From: Carya illinoinensis
Lineage: Eukaryota; Streptophyta; Magnoliopsida; Fagales; Juglandaceae
Direction: 5' to 3'
NCBI RefSeq assembly: GCF_018687715.1
Contig: NC_056757.1
Span: 5,183,501-5,247,500, forward strand
Length of the DNA stretch: 64,000 bases
In this document: piece after piece, positions 1 to 8,753 of the stretch
How the letters are laid out: each line of letters opens with the position of its first letter
Position numbering within the stretch: the first letter of the stretch is position 1
Position numbers and translations under genes: made by a program
Notes under the pieces: generated by a model
Seen by the model: the letters and a program-made list of their open reading frames with translations, nothing else
Database searches by the model: none
Told to the model about the DNA's origin: nothing

Positions 1-1394
1 TTAAACTTGATGAAAAAATAGGTCATTAGTATTATTTCAGGAGTTAATTTCAAGAATGTGCTTAAAGTAATAAGTTTGCGTATATTTGGAAATTGACGAA
101 AGTTACATGTCTATTTTATAGGTGGCGATTGATATTCGTTCGGTACTATTGTAGGAAATTCAAAGAATTAAAAACATTCAATTAAGCGGGATTCTTATAC
201 TAGATTTTATATAAAAGAAATGAACTGATATTGATTTTGAAAAAATATGCATATTTTGTTTTGAAAATAATTTGAAACAACCTCAGTTATTTATTTTGCA
301 TCACTCATAAAATCTGTATTAAAGAGGAAAATATTTTTTGTCACGACTATTGTAGACATGAGCAATATTTTATCATACTGTTTAAAAAAAAACTAATATG
401 AAATCTAAATATTTGTGCATGTGAAAATTCTTTGAATATGCTTTGATTATGTGAAATGATATGGATTTGTGTAATATTCTGTTTTGATATGATGTGACAT
501 ATGAAAAAATTTTGGTATAATATTATGATTATGTATTTGATTCTATTTATAGTTCTGATATGATGATTTTGATGTTGTTATATGGTTGGTACCAATATCT
601 TTATTTTAGAGTGCACCCACTTTGATCATAAGGCAGACATTAACGTTTAAGACCCTTGCATTCATGATTTTTTGATGCAAAATTTATAGTCTGGTATAAA
701 TTTAAAAATTAATTAATTATATATACATCAGGTTTTTTTTTTTTTTTTTTTTGGGGGGGATGCATTCCAAGTGATTCACTATGATCTTTTTATCTGTTAT
801 CCTACAAAATGACTATTGTTATAGATTACATAAAAAATAATTTTATAAATTGATATAGTTTTATGTGGTTTAATATAGAATCACATAAATTTACAAGTTG
901 GGACTATATTTAATTTTTATATTTTATCATTTTAGTCAAATTAGTGAATATGTCATATTTTAAATAAAAAATATATTTTTTATATAATTAATTAATATAT
1001 AAAATAATTTTAAACGTGTGATATTAATCCAGATAAAAACATTTGACAAAACATAAAATTTGAAAAGGAATATTACCATTTCAAGTGGTTTAGTTTCACA
1101 AACCTTTCAATGTTCAAACACCATTCAAACATAAATATTTTTTAATTTTTAATTTTTAATTTTTTTATCAAATCATTACAACTTTTCCATTATAATTTTT
1201 TTAAACTTACAAATAAAACGTAAAAAAAAATTAATTTTTTCAAATATCAAAATAAAAATAATATTAAAAAATTATTCTAAACCTCTTTTAAATTTATAAT
1301 TTTTTTATTTAACTGTTTTTTTCTCTTTTTAAAATCTCATAAAAATCTTTATTCAAACCATTTTACTACAATTTTATAAATTATCGTATTAATA
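1..1394. other. AT-rich intergenic DNA, no gene seen
   Basis: Very AT-rich sequence with a poly(T) run near 731-752 and many short A/T runs. No reading frame with recognisable protein content was found on either strand. The stretch from about 1085 to 1390 resembles the low-complexity interior of small MITEs seen elsewhere in the window, but I could not define its ends. Confidence 0.5.
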
Positions 1395-1403
1395 TTTTAG
1401 GAA
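1395..1403. repeat. Left 9-bp target site duplication of the MULE
   Basis: TTTTAGGAA, identical to 8198-8206. Length and position directly outside the inverted repeat fit Mutator-superfamily insertion. Confidence 0.75.
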
Positions 1404-1459
1404 GAATAAAGCTAGTCTGCCGCTTCCATATGCCCGCTTTGGATGACCGCTCGACGTGG
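1404..1459 (+). repeat. Left terminal inverted repeat of the MULE
   Basis: 56 bp matching the reverse complement of 8142-8197 without gaps. Shared words include GCTA at positions 8-11, TGCCGCT at 15-21, TGACCGC at 41-47 and GACGTGG at 50-56. Confidence 0.75.
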
Positions 1460-1920
1460 CAAAGTACTGTAGTGCTGACTAGGCTTCTGAAACAGGAAAA
1501 AGAAAAACTCACTTCCCGCCTGCCAATTACGCACAGTGTCTTTCTCCTTCATCCTTCCCGTGGGTTGCCTTCTCCAAGGTCTTTCCTTTCTGGTGGATGT
1601 TTAGCAAATCTGAAACCCATTCACCGTCCGTCCCCCAACATCACAGCGCCGACCACCACCAAACTCGGCCCATCTCCGGCGAGTGAAGGCCCCACACAGA
1701 AGCTATTCAAACCGAGAACTACGAATCGGAAACAGGGGACATCCGAAACCCATCCACCTGCTGCGTGGGTCACGGTGCCGATCAGCATACAACGCCGGCG
1801 AGAGGTGGGTCGAGACAGAAACTCCGATCACCGACTCCTCCGATTCGTATTCCACCCCCTCCCATCTATTTCTGAATCGGCCCCCCCTGACACGGCCATT
1901 CAGGCCACGGCAGCTGAAGG
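1460..1920 (+). promoter_or_regulatory. Probable promoter and 5' noncoding exon of the FAR1-like gene, followed by a leader intron
   Basis: This stretch is clearly richer in G and C than its surroundings and lies between the left inverted repeat and the coding region. A plausible donor occurs at 1921 (CTGAAG|GTAAAG). A matching acceptor lies just before the start codon, at about 2906 (AATTGTAG|GTTCTCC). That would give a leader intron of roughly 1 kb (1921-2907), which is AT-rich and has no coding content. Short reading frames inside this stretch do not resemble known proteins. The assignment is inference from base composition and splice-site words only. Confidence 0.35.
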
Positions 1921-2928
1921 TAAAGGGTATATGTGCATTCCGGCACACTTGTTTTTGCAGAAAATTTCTTGTAAATGTGAATGAATACATGTAAGGGAAT
2001 CCACATAAATATGGGCGTGATTTATTCTCTGTGAAGTTGTTTGTATATAAACTCTGTTTGTGGGCTATATATTCTGTAAGTAGCCGGTTTTGTTTAACGT
2101 GTGTATACACCTTACATTGCAAGATTCTTGTATTATGTAAACATTGTAGAAAAATAAGTATTCTGAAGCTCACAATGGAAATATGATACACCTATATTGA
2201 TCTGTTTTGTAACCATTTATACAGAGCTTTACAAACCTATCTCAGGGATTTGTACATCTAAGGAGATATTGTGTACATCGGTTACAGATTTGAATCACTA
2301 AAAATAAAACAACTACATCAATTAGAGGCCATGATACTCGGCTTGATGAGTGCTGCAAATCACTTCCAGATTTGTTTCTAAATTTGAAATTTATTCTTAT
2401 CTTGTGTGACTCTCCTTAATAAACATGTGTTTTAATGCAAAATATAATTCGAGAGATTTCCATGAATACATTGGTGTATCAGTGAAAACTTAACGTAAGT
2501 AAAGGTGCCACCTTTTAATTGAAGTTATGTACAACTATATTGCTATATTTCAGCTTAGTTAAAAATATTTGCTGAAAGATGTTTTAACTGTTAAAATACA
2601 TTAAAACCATGGAACTTATTTCTCATAAAGATGATTTACGTTATAGGAGAAAAAAAAATCCTGCTTGAGTTATACCTTTTAAAAAAATTGCTTTAAAAAA
2701 AATAAGAAGCTTGATTTATATTGCTTAGAGAGAAGAAATTTTTTGGGCATATATATTTAAAATAATTTTTCAGCATGGGCATCATCGGCATGCTATTTTG
2801 TAGGGATCTTTTCTTTGTTGTATGGTATTTATAATTTCACATGTCAATAAAATGAGGGCATATAAAATGATATGCTAATTCAACAGCCTTCGCGATACTA
2901 ATTGTAGGTTCTCCAAGGCTGAGTTCAT

Positions 2929-5336
2929 ATGGCTTCCAATGTACACTTGACGGATGATGAGTATGATGAAGTTTTTGTTGATGATGGGCCTGATAATTAT
3001 GATGGTACCGAAGAACCTAAGGAAGATGATGGTGTCGAGGAACCAATAGTTGGAAGGACTTTTTCTAGTGAGGAAGAAGTCCGGTCTTATTATATGAGAT
3101 ATGCTAAACAGAAAGGGTTCGGGGTCCGTAGAAGGAATTCTAGACAGCGCGAAGATGAGCGGGTTAGATGGTTCACATTGGTATGTGCGCGGCAAGGCAC
3201 AGCAAAGAGTCAGGCTTCCAATATACTCAAGCCAAGACAAATAGAGAGGGTAGGGTGTAAAGCAAGAATTAATGCAGTTTTGAATGAAGATGGCGGATAT
3301 ACCTTGTCTAGTGTAATATTGGATCACACACATTATGTCAGTCCAGGGAAAGCAAGACACTTTAGATGCTTCAAGAAGGTAGATGCTCGTGTGGCTAAGA
3401 GGCTGGAAATAAATGATGAAGCTGGAATACGTACGTCAAAAACTTTCCAGAGTGTAATTGTTGAAGCAGGGGGGTATGAGAATGTGCCATTTGGGCAAAA
3501 GGAATGTCAAAACTATATTGAGAAAGCACGACAACTTCGTCTCGGAGTTGGAGGCGTTGAAGCTCTAACTAACTACTTCCAGGAAATGCAGAAAATTAAT
3601 GCTGAATTTTTTTATGCGATTGATGTCGGCCCTGACATGAGGTTGAAGAATGTGTTTTGGGCAGACGCCCGAAGTAGAGCTGCGTATCAATCATTCGGGG
3701 ATGTAATCACTTTTGATACCACATACTTGACCAATGCTTATAAAATGCCATTTGCGCCATTTGTGGGCGTGAACCATCATGGTCAGTCAATCCTATTCGG
3801 GTGTGGATTGATTTCCAATGAGGATGCGAATACTTTTGAGTGGTTGTTTGAGTCATGGTTGAAGTGTATGAATGACCAACCACCAAATGCAATCATTACA
3901 GACCAAGATAAGGCAATGAAAGTTGCAATTGCCAGGGTGTTTCCAACAACTAGGCATCGCTTCTGTTTGTGGCATATCATGAAGAAGCTTCCAGAAAAAT
4001 TTGGGTCACATTCTCGATATGACGAGATCAAAGATAGTCTACACAAATGTGTGTATGACTCATTAAGTGAGAATGAGTTTGAAGAACGATGGGGCGCTTT
4101 GCTTGAAACAAATGATCTTCGCGAGAATGCTTGGATGGGATTGCTTTATGCTGATAGGCATTATTGGGTGCCGGCGTACGTAAAAAATACATTTTGGGCC
4201 GGAATGTCAACCACACAACGTAGTGAGGGCATGAATGCATTTTTTGATGACTACGTTCACTCCCGGACCACATTGAAACAATTTGTGGATCAGTACGATT
4301 CAGCCCTTAGAAGGAAGGCAGAGAATGAAGCAATTGCTGACTTTAATTCATTTAACACTGAGATTCCTTGCATATCTCACTATCCTATCGAGAAGCAATT
4401 TCAAAAAATATATACAATTGCCAAGTTCAAGGAAGTCCAAGAAGAATTTCGAGGGTTTTTGTATTTGACTACCTCGTATTTTGGTGGTGATGGGGCAAAC
4501 TTTACGTACGTAGTTGGGGATGAGATTAAGGTGAGTGATGGATTCATTAAACGCGTAAACTATTTTGTTAGCGTATGTGAAGAATCTTCTCTTGATATTA
4601 CATGCAGTTGCAAATTATTTGAGTTTAGGGGAATATTATGTTGACATGCTCTTCGAATCCTGGCACAGTTAGACAAGAGTGAAGTTCCACCAAAATACAT
4701 TTTGGATCGGTGGAGGAAGGATATAAAGAGACAATATGTCAATTTAAGAAGTAGTTATGAGGCGACGAGCAATCCTGAGAAACAAAGGTTCAATTGGATC
4801 CAGAATTGCTTCTATCAACTATGTTCAAATGCCGCAAAGACCGAGAGAAGCTGTGTGAAATTGATCAGCCAACTAGAACAATTGAAATCGGAGTACCCCG
4901 ATGACGATTCATATGGTGCTTGTTCCACAGCTGGTCTTGTTACTCCCATTGATGGCACAACCAGCAAAGTTCTTAGTCCATTAGTTGTTCGGAGTAAAGG
5001 GAGACCCACAACTAAGAGAAGAACACACCCCGTTGAGAAGGCTCTCAAGAAACCGAGTACTAGAAGGAGATTGTCCACAACTGAGGTCCAAAATCCTTTG
5101 ATTATTTTGATAAGTGTTCATTTATTTTGTTTATGTATAGAAAGCCCAAAATAATGTTTGCTGATTTTTTCCAGCAATCCTCGCTACATGATCAAGAAAG
5201 CCAAGTTTGGACACATGGGCCGGATTTTTTTTGTACTCCCTTGTCTGCTCGTCCACCTCCAATGCAAGCGCAACCTGTGCAGATGAATGACTCGGATCAG
5301 GATGATTTACGACAGCCTAGATGGTGGCAGCCATGA
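2929..5336 (+). CDS. FAR1-related (FRS5-like) MULE transposase with an in-frame stop in the SWIM zinc finger
   Basis: FAR1/FHY3-family protein, the lineage that links Mutator transposases and plant light-signalling regulators. The start at 2929 follows an acceptor-like site and opens an acidic N-terminus. Domains: FAR1 DNA-binding domain about residues 49-140 (C86, C110, H133, H135); MULE transposase domain about 255-440 with likely catalytic D263, D325 and E433 and the CLWH motif at 346-349; SWIM finger with C559, C561 and C571. A TGA at 4642-4644 (codon 572) falls between the last Cys and the His of the SWIM motif, where the family has Arg (CGA to TGA). The frame then stays open to 5085. 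A donor there (CTGAG|GTCC) and an acceptor at 5173-5174 join in phase to a last exon 5175-5336 ending in WWQP, about 771 codons in all. The stop would give a 571-residue product without a complete SWIM finger. It lies inside the MULE at 1404-8197 and converges with the GRF gene. Confidence 0.85.
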
Positions 5337-5512
5337 TGGTGTTGTATTTATAGTGGTGATGTCCAGGGTAGGGTGTCTTTTGATTATTATTTTTTGTTTT
5401 GGACAGAGGGCTGATGGTGCTTGTTGCTGTATTTATAGTAAAAAGGATGGGTGTCTTTTGTGCTTTTTGTATTTTGCACAGTGGGAAGATGGTACTTGTT
5501 GTAAATGGTATG
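5335..5512 (+). repeat. Degenerate tandem repeat, unit about 95 bp
   Basis: Two to three diverged copies of a unit containing ATGGT, TTGTTG, TATTTATAGT, GGGTGTCTTTTG and TTTTGNACAG. It starts at the stop codon of the FAR1-like gene, so it lies in the 3' untranslated region. Confidence 0.45.
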
Positions 5513-6281
5513 TGCTTTTTTGTAAAGGAGGGGCTTTTTTGTAAGTAGGAGGGGCTGTTGCTGTACTTACTAGTAGTTTTTGTTCCAGAAATATGTTTAG
5601 GAAATATGTATAAGTTCTCGAAAATACAATGGCCTCAACTGCCATTTTGTCTGAAAGAAAAAAGTTCAATATGAAAACTCCTTTTTTCTTCACAAGCTGA
5701 GTACCTATGAGTTGTAGAATTCAAATCACTAATGGTGTATTTGTGGTTATTTCCAGCATATACTATTTTTTTCCATTGCTTGGTCCTGAGAAATAAAATG
5801 GGTGAGTTATATTGCTGCAAATTTGGGCATGGTGTTGTTTACATTTTGCTAACCGAGTACTACTTCCAGGATATTGTATTTATACGATCAGGAAATTCCA
5901 TGACATTTATTTTGGGCATATCCAACAAGTACTCCAGGATTATGATGTTATTTATTTGATTTCCAAAGCAACCTTTTGCTTGGTTGAACTTGCAGTACCT
6001 GTTTATAACAGGGTTTAATAACTAAAAATACAAACTTGAATTCACAGGTGAGTCTTGAATCAGGACTAATAACAAACCACTTAATAATACAAACTTCATT
6101 TTCATTAATATCAACAAATACATATCGTTTTCACAAAATACAAACACTTTCCACAATGATACAAAGATCCAGCACTCGAATCCAAAATTTCCAGCAACAA
6201 GCTGACAGCCCACCTTCCACAAAATACAAAGATCTTCTACATACTAATAGACTTTTGTAGTTGCTTACTTCTACAACTATA
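5513..6281. other. Spacer between the two convergent MULE genes
   Basis: AT-rich, and expected to hold the 3' ends of both genes. I saw no further conserved protein or RNA. Poly(A)-signal-like words (AATAAA near 5793) are present but not decisive. Confidence 0.4.
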
Positions 6282-6807
6282 TTAACATTTCCCTTTGAAC
6301 CAACCACAACTAGATATAAGCAACCCAACAAAGAAAAACCACGACAATGAAATTAGTGTCACGTAGGTAGCCTTCTCCATTTGCCTCTTGCGCTTCTCGG
6401 ACTCTATTTGTAGTCGATGATTCAAGCTTTGGATATCCATTGATGCTTGGATCTTTTCAACTTCAAGTTTTAATTTATCAATTGAGTGTTGTAATCGTTT
6501 GATAGTTTTTTGGCAATATGATGGTATTTCAGGGTCATACCAGCAGAAGTATCCACAAGACTTCCTAGACTGCAAAAAATCAATTACCACTTAAATTTAG
6601 ACAAACAACACTATCAACAATAATGATATGTGAGGGCAAGAAGAGTAAATCTCACCATATAGTTTTGGCATCCAAAAAATCGCCGCCCCTCATTTTCATC
6701 CGTATGCGCAGTTCTTTGACAAGCTTTAATTCCACAGTAACAAATTGGGTACTCAACTATTGACTTTCCTGAGCTTGAGCAATTTTCACCACGTGACTCA
6801 GGCATTG
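6282..6807 (-). CDS. Small GRF-type zinc-finger protein with coiled coil and C-terminal membrane anchor
   Basis: Two coding exons on the minus strand: 6805-6656 and 6569-6282. They are joined across an 86-bp intron (ATATG|GTGAG, TTTGCAG|TCT) that keeps phase 0. The product from the ATG at 6805 is about 145 residues. Residues 22-60 form a GRF zinc finger: CYCG at 22-25, GRRFFGC at 40-46, C55 and a W at 60. Residues about 68-115 are charged and helical, likely a coiled coil. Residues about 118-140 are hydrophobic, followed by a short tail, as in tail-anchored proteins. An acceptor (GGACAG|CAATG) sits 2 bp before the ATG, so an upstream exon exists, probably ending at 7759. In phase it could add about 92 low-complexity residues from an ATG at 8032, but the shorter start is preferred. 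Similar small GRF proteins occur in many plants with unknown function. Here the gene lies inside the MULE, convergent with the transposase. Confidence 0.75.
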
Positions 6808-7089
6808 CTGTCCATATACAAAGAGAACAATAAAAGTAGTTGTCGTAGCACATACACAGAAAAATTATTAACATTGTTCCCTTCCACAATATACTCCACT
6901 CATTCTTATAGTAAAACCAGGTATCTAACTATTCTTGTTATTTTTTTGAAGTTATGGGAACCTAAGGTGTGCAAATTGGACTTCCTTAAACTATGTTTCA
7001 TAAAAACCACATGACACTTATCCATATAAATCTTACAAACATATCAGAATTTTTCTTACCAAACGTTTTAGAGTAAATAACTATAAAAT

Positions 7090-7285
7090 GAAGGCCATTT
7101 GAACTCCAAAAAAAACTTATTGAACAATATACGCATGGTCCATGACATTTCCGAAACAGAATTGTATTCACAATATGTAGAGGCCATTTGACCTCCAAAA
7201 CAGATTTGTATTCACAATATTTAGAGGCCATTTGAACTCCAAACCACAAAAGTCTACACAATATTTAGAGGCCATTTCAACTCCA
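7090..7285. repeat. Short tandem repeat, about four units of 45-60 bp
   Basis: The words TTCACAATAT, AGAGGCCATTTGAACTCC and close variants recur four times (near 7090, 7180, 7225 and 7268). The array lies in the presumed leader intron of the GRF gene. Confidence 0.6.
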
Positions 7286-7411
7286 CACATATTTAAATAT
7301 TAGAGTTAATTCAGTAAACTGATCATGCCATGCCAAAGATTAGAACTAAAAATGCCAAATCAAATCTGTTTTCAGCAAGCACAGAAACCGTAATCTTCAT
7401 TCAAGTTGTCT

Positions 7412-7688
7412 AGACTAACAAAAAATTAACCAGCCGAACCCCCTATTGAAGCACGTTGACAGCTTTGTTTTTTGGGGAAAAAAATTCTGCACCAAGTCCC
7501 TCTCGCCTTATTCATTCAAGCTAACAACATTTTCATAACAAAGTACATAGAAATCTCACACACACAAAATACTACAACTAGGAAAACTAACAGTCAATCA
7601 AACTCATTCTAGACTAAAAAAAAATTAACAAACGGAAACCCTAAGAAGCAACTCGACAGCTTGTGTTTTGGGGAAAAAATTTCTGCAC
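7412..7688. repeat. Direct duplication, two copies of about 80 bp
   Basis: 7412-7492 and 7608-7688 share TCTAGACTAA, AAAATTAAC, GACAGCTT, TTTTGGGGAAAAAA and TTCTGCAC in the same order, about 195 bp apart. It lies within the presumed leader intron of the GRF gene. Confidence 0.55.
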
Positions 7689-7758
7689 TGAACATCTATC
7701 ACACTACCTGTGATGAGAATACATTTATCATCAATGGGGAGTACTAGAAGGAGGTTAC

Positions 7759-8040
7759 CAGAAATAGAAATGAAGAGGGAACCGGCAAGGTATTTATTCC
7801 AGGAGGAGGAAAGATGGTCTGCCGCAGTCGGGGACGATGATGGGTCGAACCGGATGCGACGGGATCTGATGCAAAATCGATGCAGTAATCTCGCAGAACC
7901 AGTTTTCGTCGACGGGATGGCACGGTGACGGCGCAGGGCCGGCGCAGGGACGGCTGGGAGGAAACGGCGACGGTAGGGCTGCAGCGGCTGCTGCTGGGTC
8001 TGGGTGGGTCTGGGTTTGAGTTCTGCTTTCAACTTTCACG
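7759..8040 (-). other. Probable first exon or leader of the GRF gene
   Basis: On the minus strand this GC-richer stretch ends in a donor-like site (TTTCTG|GTAACC; exon end at 7759). It matches in position and phase the acceptor in front of the GRF start codon. An ATG at 8032 begins a frame that would splice in phase. Its translation is Pro/Arg/Ser-rich and without a known domain, so it may be untranslated leader. Confidence 0.4.
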
Positions 8041-8116
8041 ATTCCCTTCTTTCTGACCGTTTTCTTTTTTTTTATTTTTTTTTTATTTTTTATTTTTTTA
8101 ATTTTTTATATTAAAT

Positions 8117-8138
8117 GCCACGTGGCACGCCACGTGGC
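8117..8138. promoter_or_regulatory. Paired G-box palindromes upstream of the GRF gene
   Basis: GCCACGTGGC occurs at 8117-8126 and again at 8129-8138, giving CACGTG cores 12 bp apart. The CCACGTC at 8142-8148 is the inner end of the right inverted repeat. CACGTG is the known core bound by plant bZIP and bHLH factors. The position, about 80 bp upstream of the presumed GRF leader and inside the transposon, suggests that they drive the GRF gene. Confidence 0.45.
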
Positions 8139-8141
8139 GTT

Positions 8142-8197
8142 CCACGTCAGGCGGTCAAAACCTGCAGTAACACCGGAGCGGCACAGTAGCGCGACCC
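8142..8197 (-). repeat. Right terminal inverted repeat of the MULE
   Basis: 56 bp, the inverted partner of 1404-1459. It directly abuts the right 9-bp target duplication. Confidence 0.75.
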
Positions 8198-8206
8198 TTT
8201 TAGGAA
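8198..8206. repeat. Right 9-bp target site duplication of the MULE
   Basis: TTTTAGGAA, identical to 1395-1403. Confidence 0.75.
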
Positions 8207-8753
8207 CTGTGGTGGCACGTGCCAGACTGGCACAGTAAAGCGAAAAGTAGCGGAATCCAGATCAAACGACCACAACACATTTCCTTCGCATTTGAACCGG
8301 GAAGGAAAATCCCATATGCAATCCAACGGCTATCAACGGGTCCTACAAGCACACCGTTGAGATCCCCATCCGACCGTCCATGTTGAACCTACCTCCCTCA
8401 CCCTATCACACGACTATAAAATCTGTGAGAACACCACCAACTAGTTCAAACCTCCATACTTCACCCTCTCTTTCTCTGTGAAACCTTCTTTGTACTTTTG
8501 ATCTTTCTTTCTTTCTTTCTGATTGCTCATGTTCTGTTCAGTTGATCCCCTAACGTGCGCCGCCGGGAGTTATTCTTTCTCATCGTGTGCTGCCGCCCTG
8601 ATATATTTATGTCGCCGGCGGCGTATGGAACGACCTTGCTTATAAGAATCTCGCGGTATAGGAGGGGCCACTAGGGATAAGAAAGCGAAAAGAGGTGCAA
8701 GGTGGGACGGCTGCTATCGAAGGGACGAATCTTCCCAGGACCGACTTCGAGGA
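8207..8753 (+). promoter_or_regulatory. Promoter and leader of the MORN-repeat gene, with TATA box
   Basis: A clear TATA element (CTATAAAAT, core 8415-8420) lies about 340 bp upstream of the start codon. It is followed by a CT-rich stretch typical of plant leaders (near 8460-8520). A further G-box palindrome, GGCACGTGCC, lies at 8214-8223, just outside the MULE. Confidence 0.6.

Larger units (their letters stand above)
1404..8197. mobile_element. Two-gene Mutator-like element (MULE) carrying a FAR1-type transposase and a GRF zinc-finger gene
   Basis: Seen: the 9-bp word TTTTAGGAA occurs at 1395-1403 and again at 8198-8206. Directly inside these copies, 1404-1459 and the reverse complement of 8142-8197 align without gaps over 56 bp, with 34 identities by my count. 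The best blocks are TGCCGCT at positions 15-21 and TGACCGCNNGACGTGG at the inner end. Known: Mutator-superfamily insertions make 9-bp target duplications and encode transposases with the MULE domain, as the enclosed FAR1-like protein does. Maize MuDR likewise carries two convergent genes between its inverted repeats. Inferred: both genes between 2929 and 6807 are cargo of one transposon. The inverted repeats are diverged and the transposase carries a stop, so this copy is probably no longer autonomous. Confidence 0.8.

Noticed and set aside
1430..2191. Several overlapping open frames on both strands
   Set aside because: They overlap one another in a GC-richer leader region, resemble no protein family and lack coding-like pattern. 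A noncoding 5' exon of the FAR1-like gene explains the composition better.
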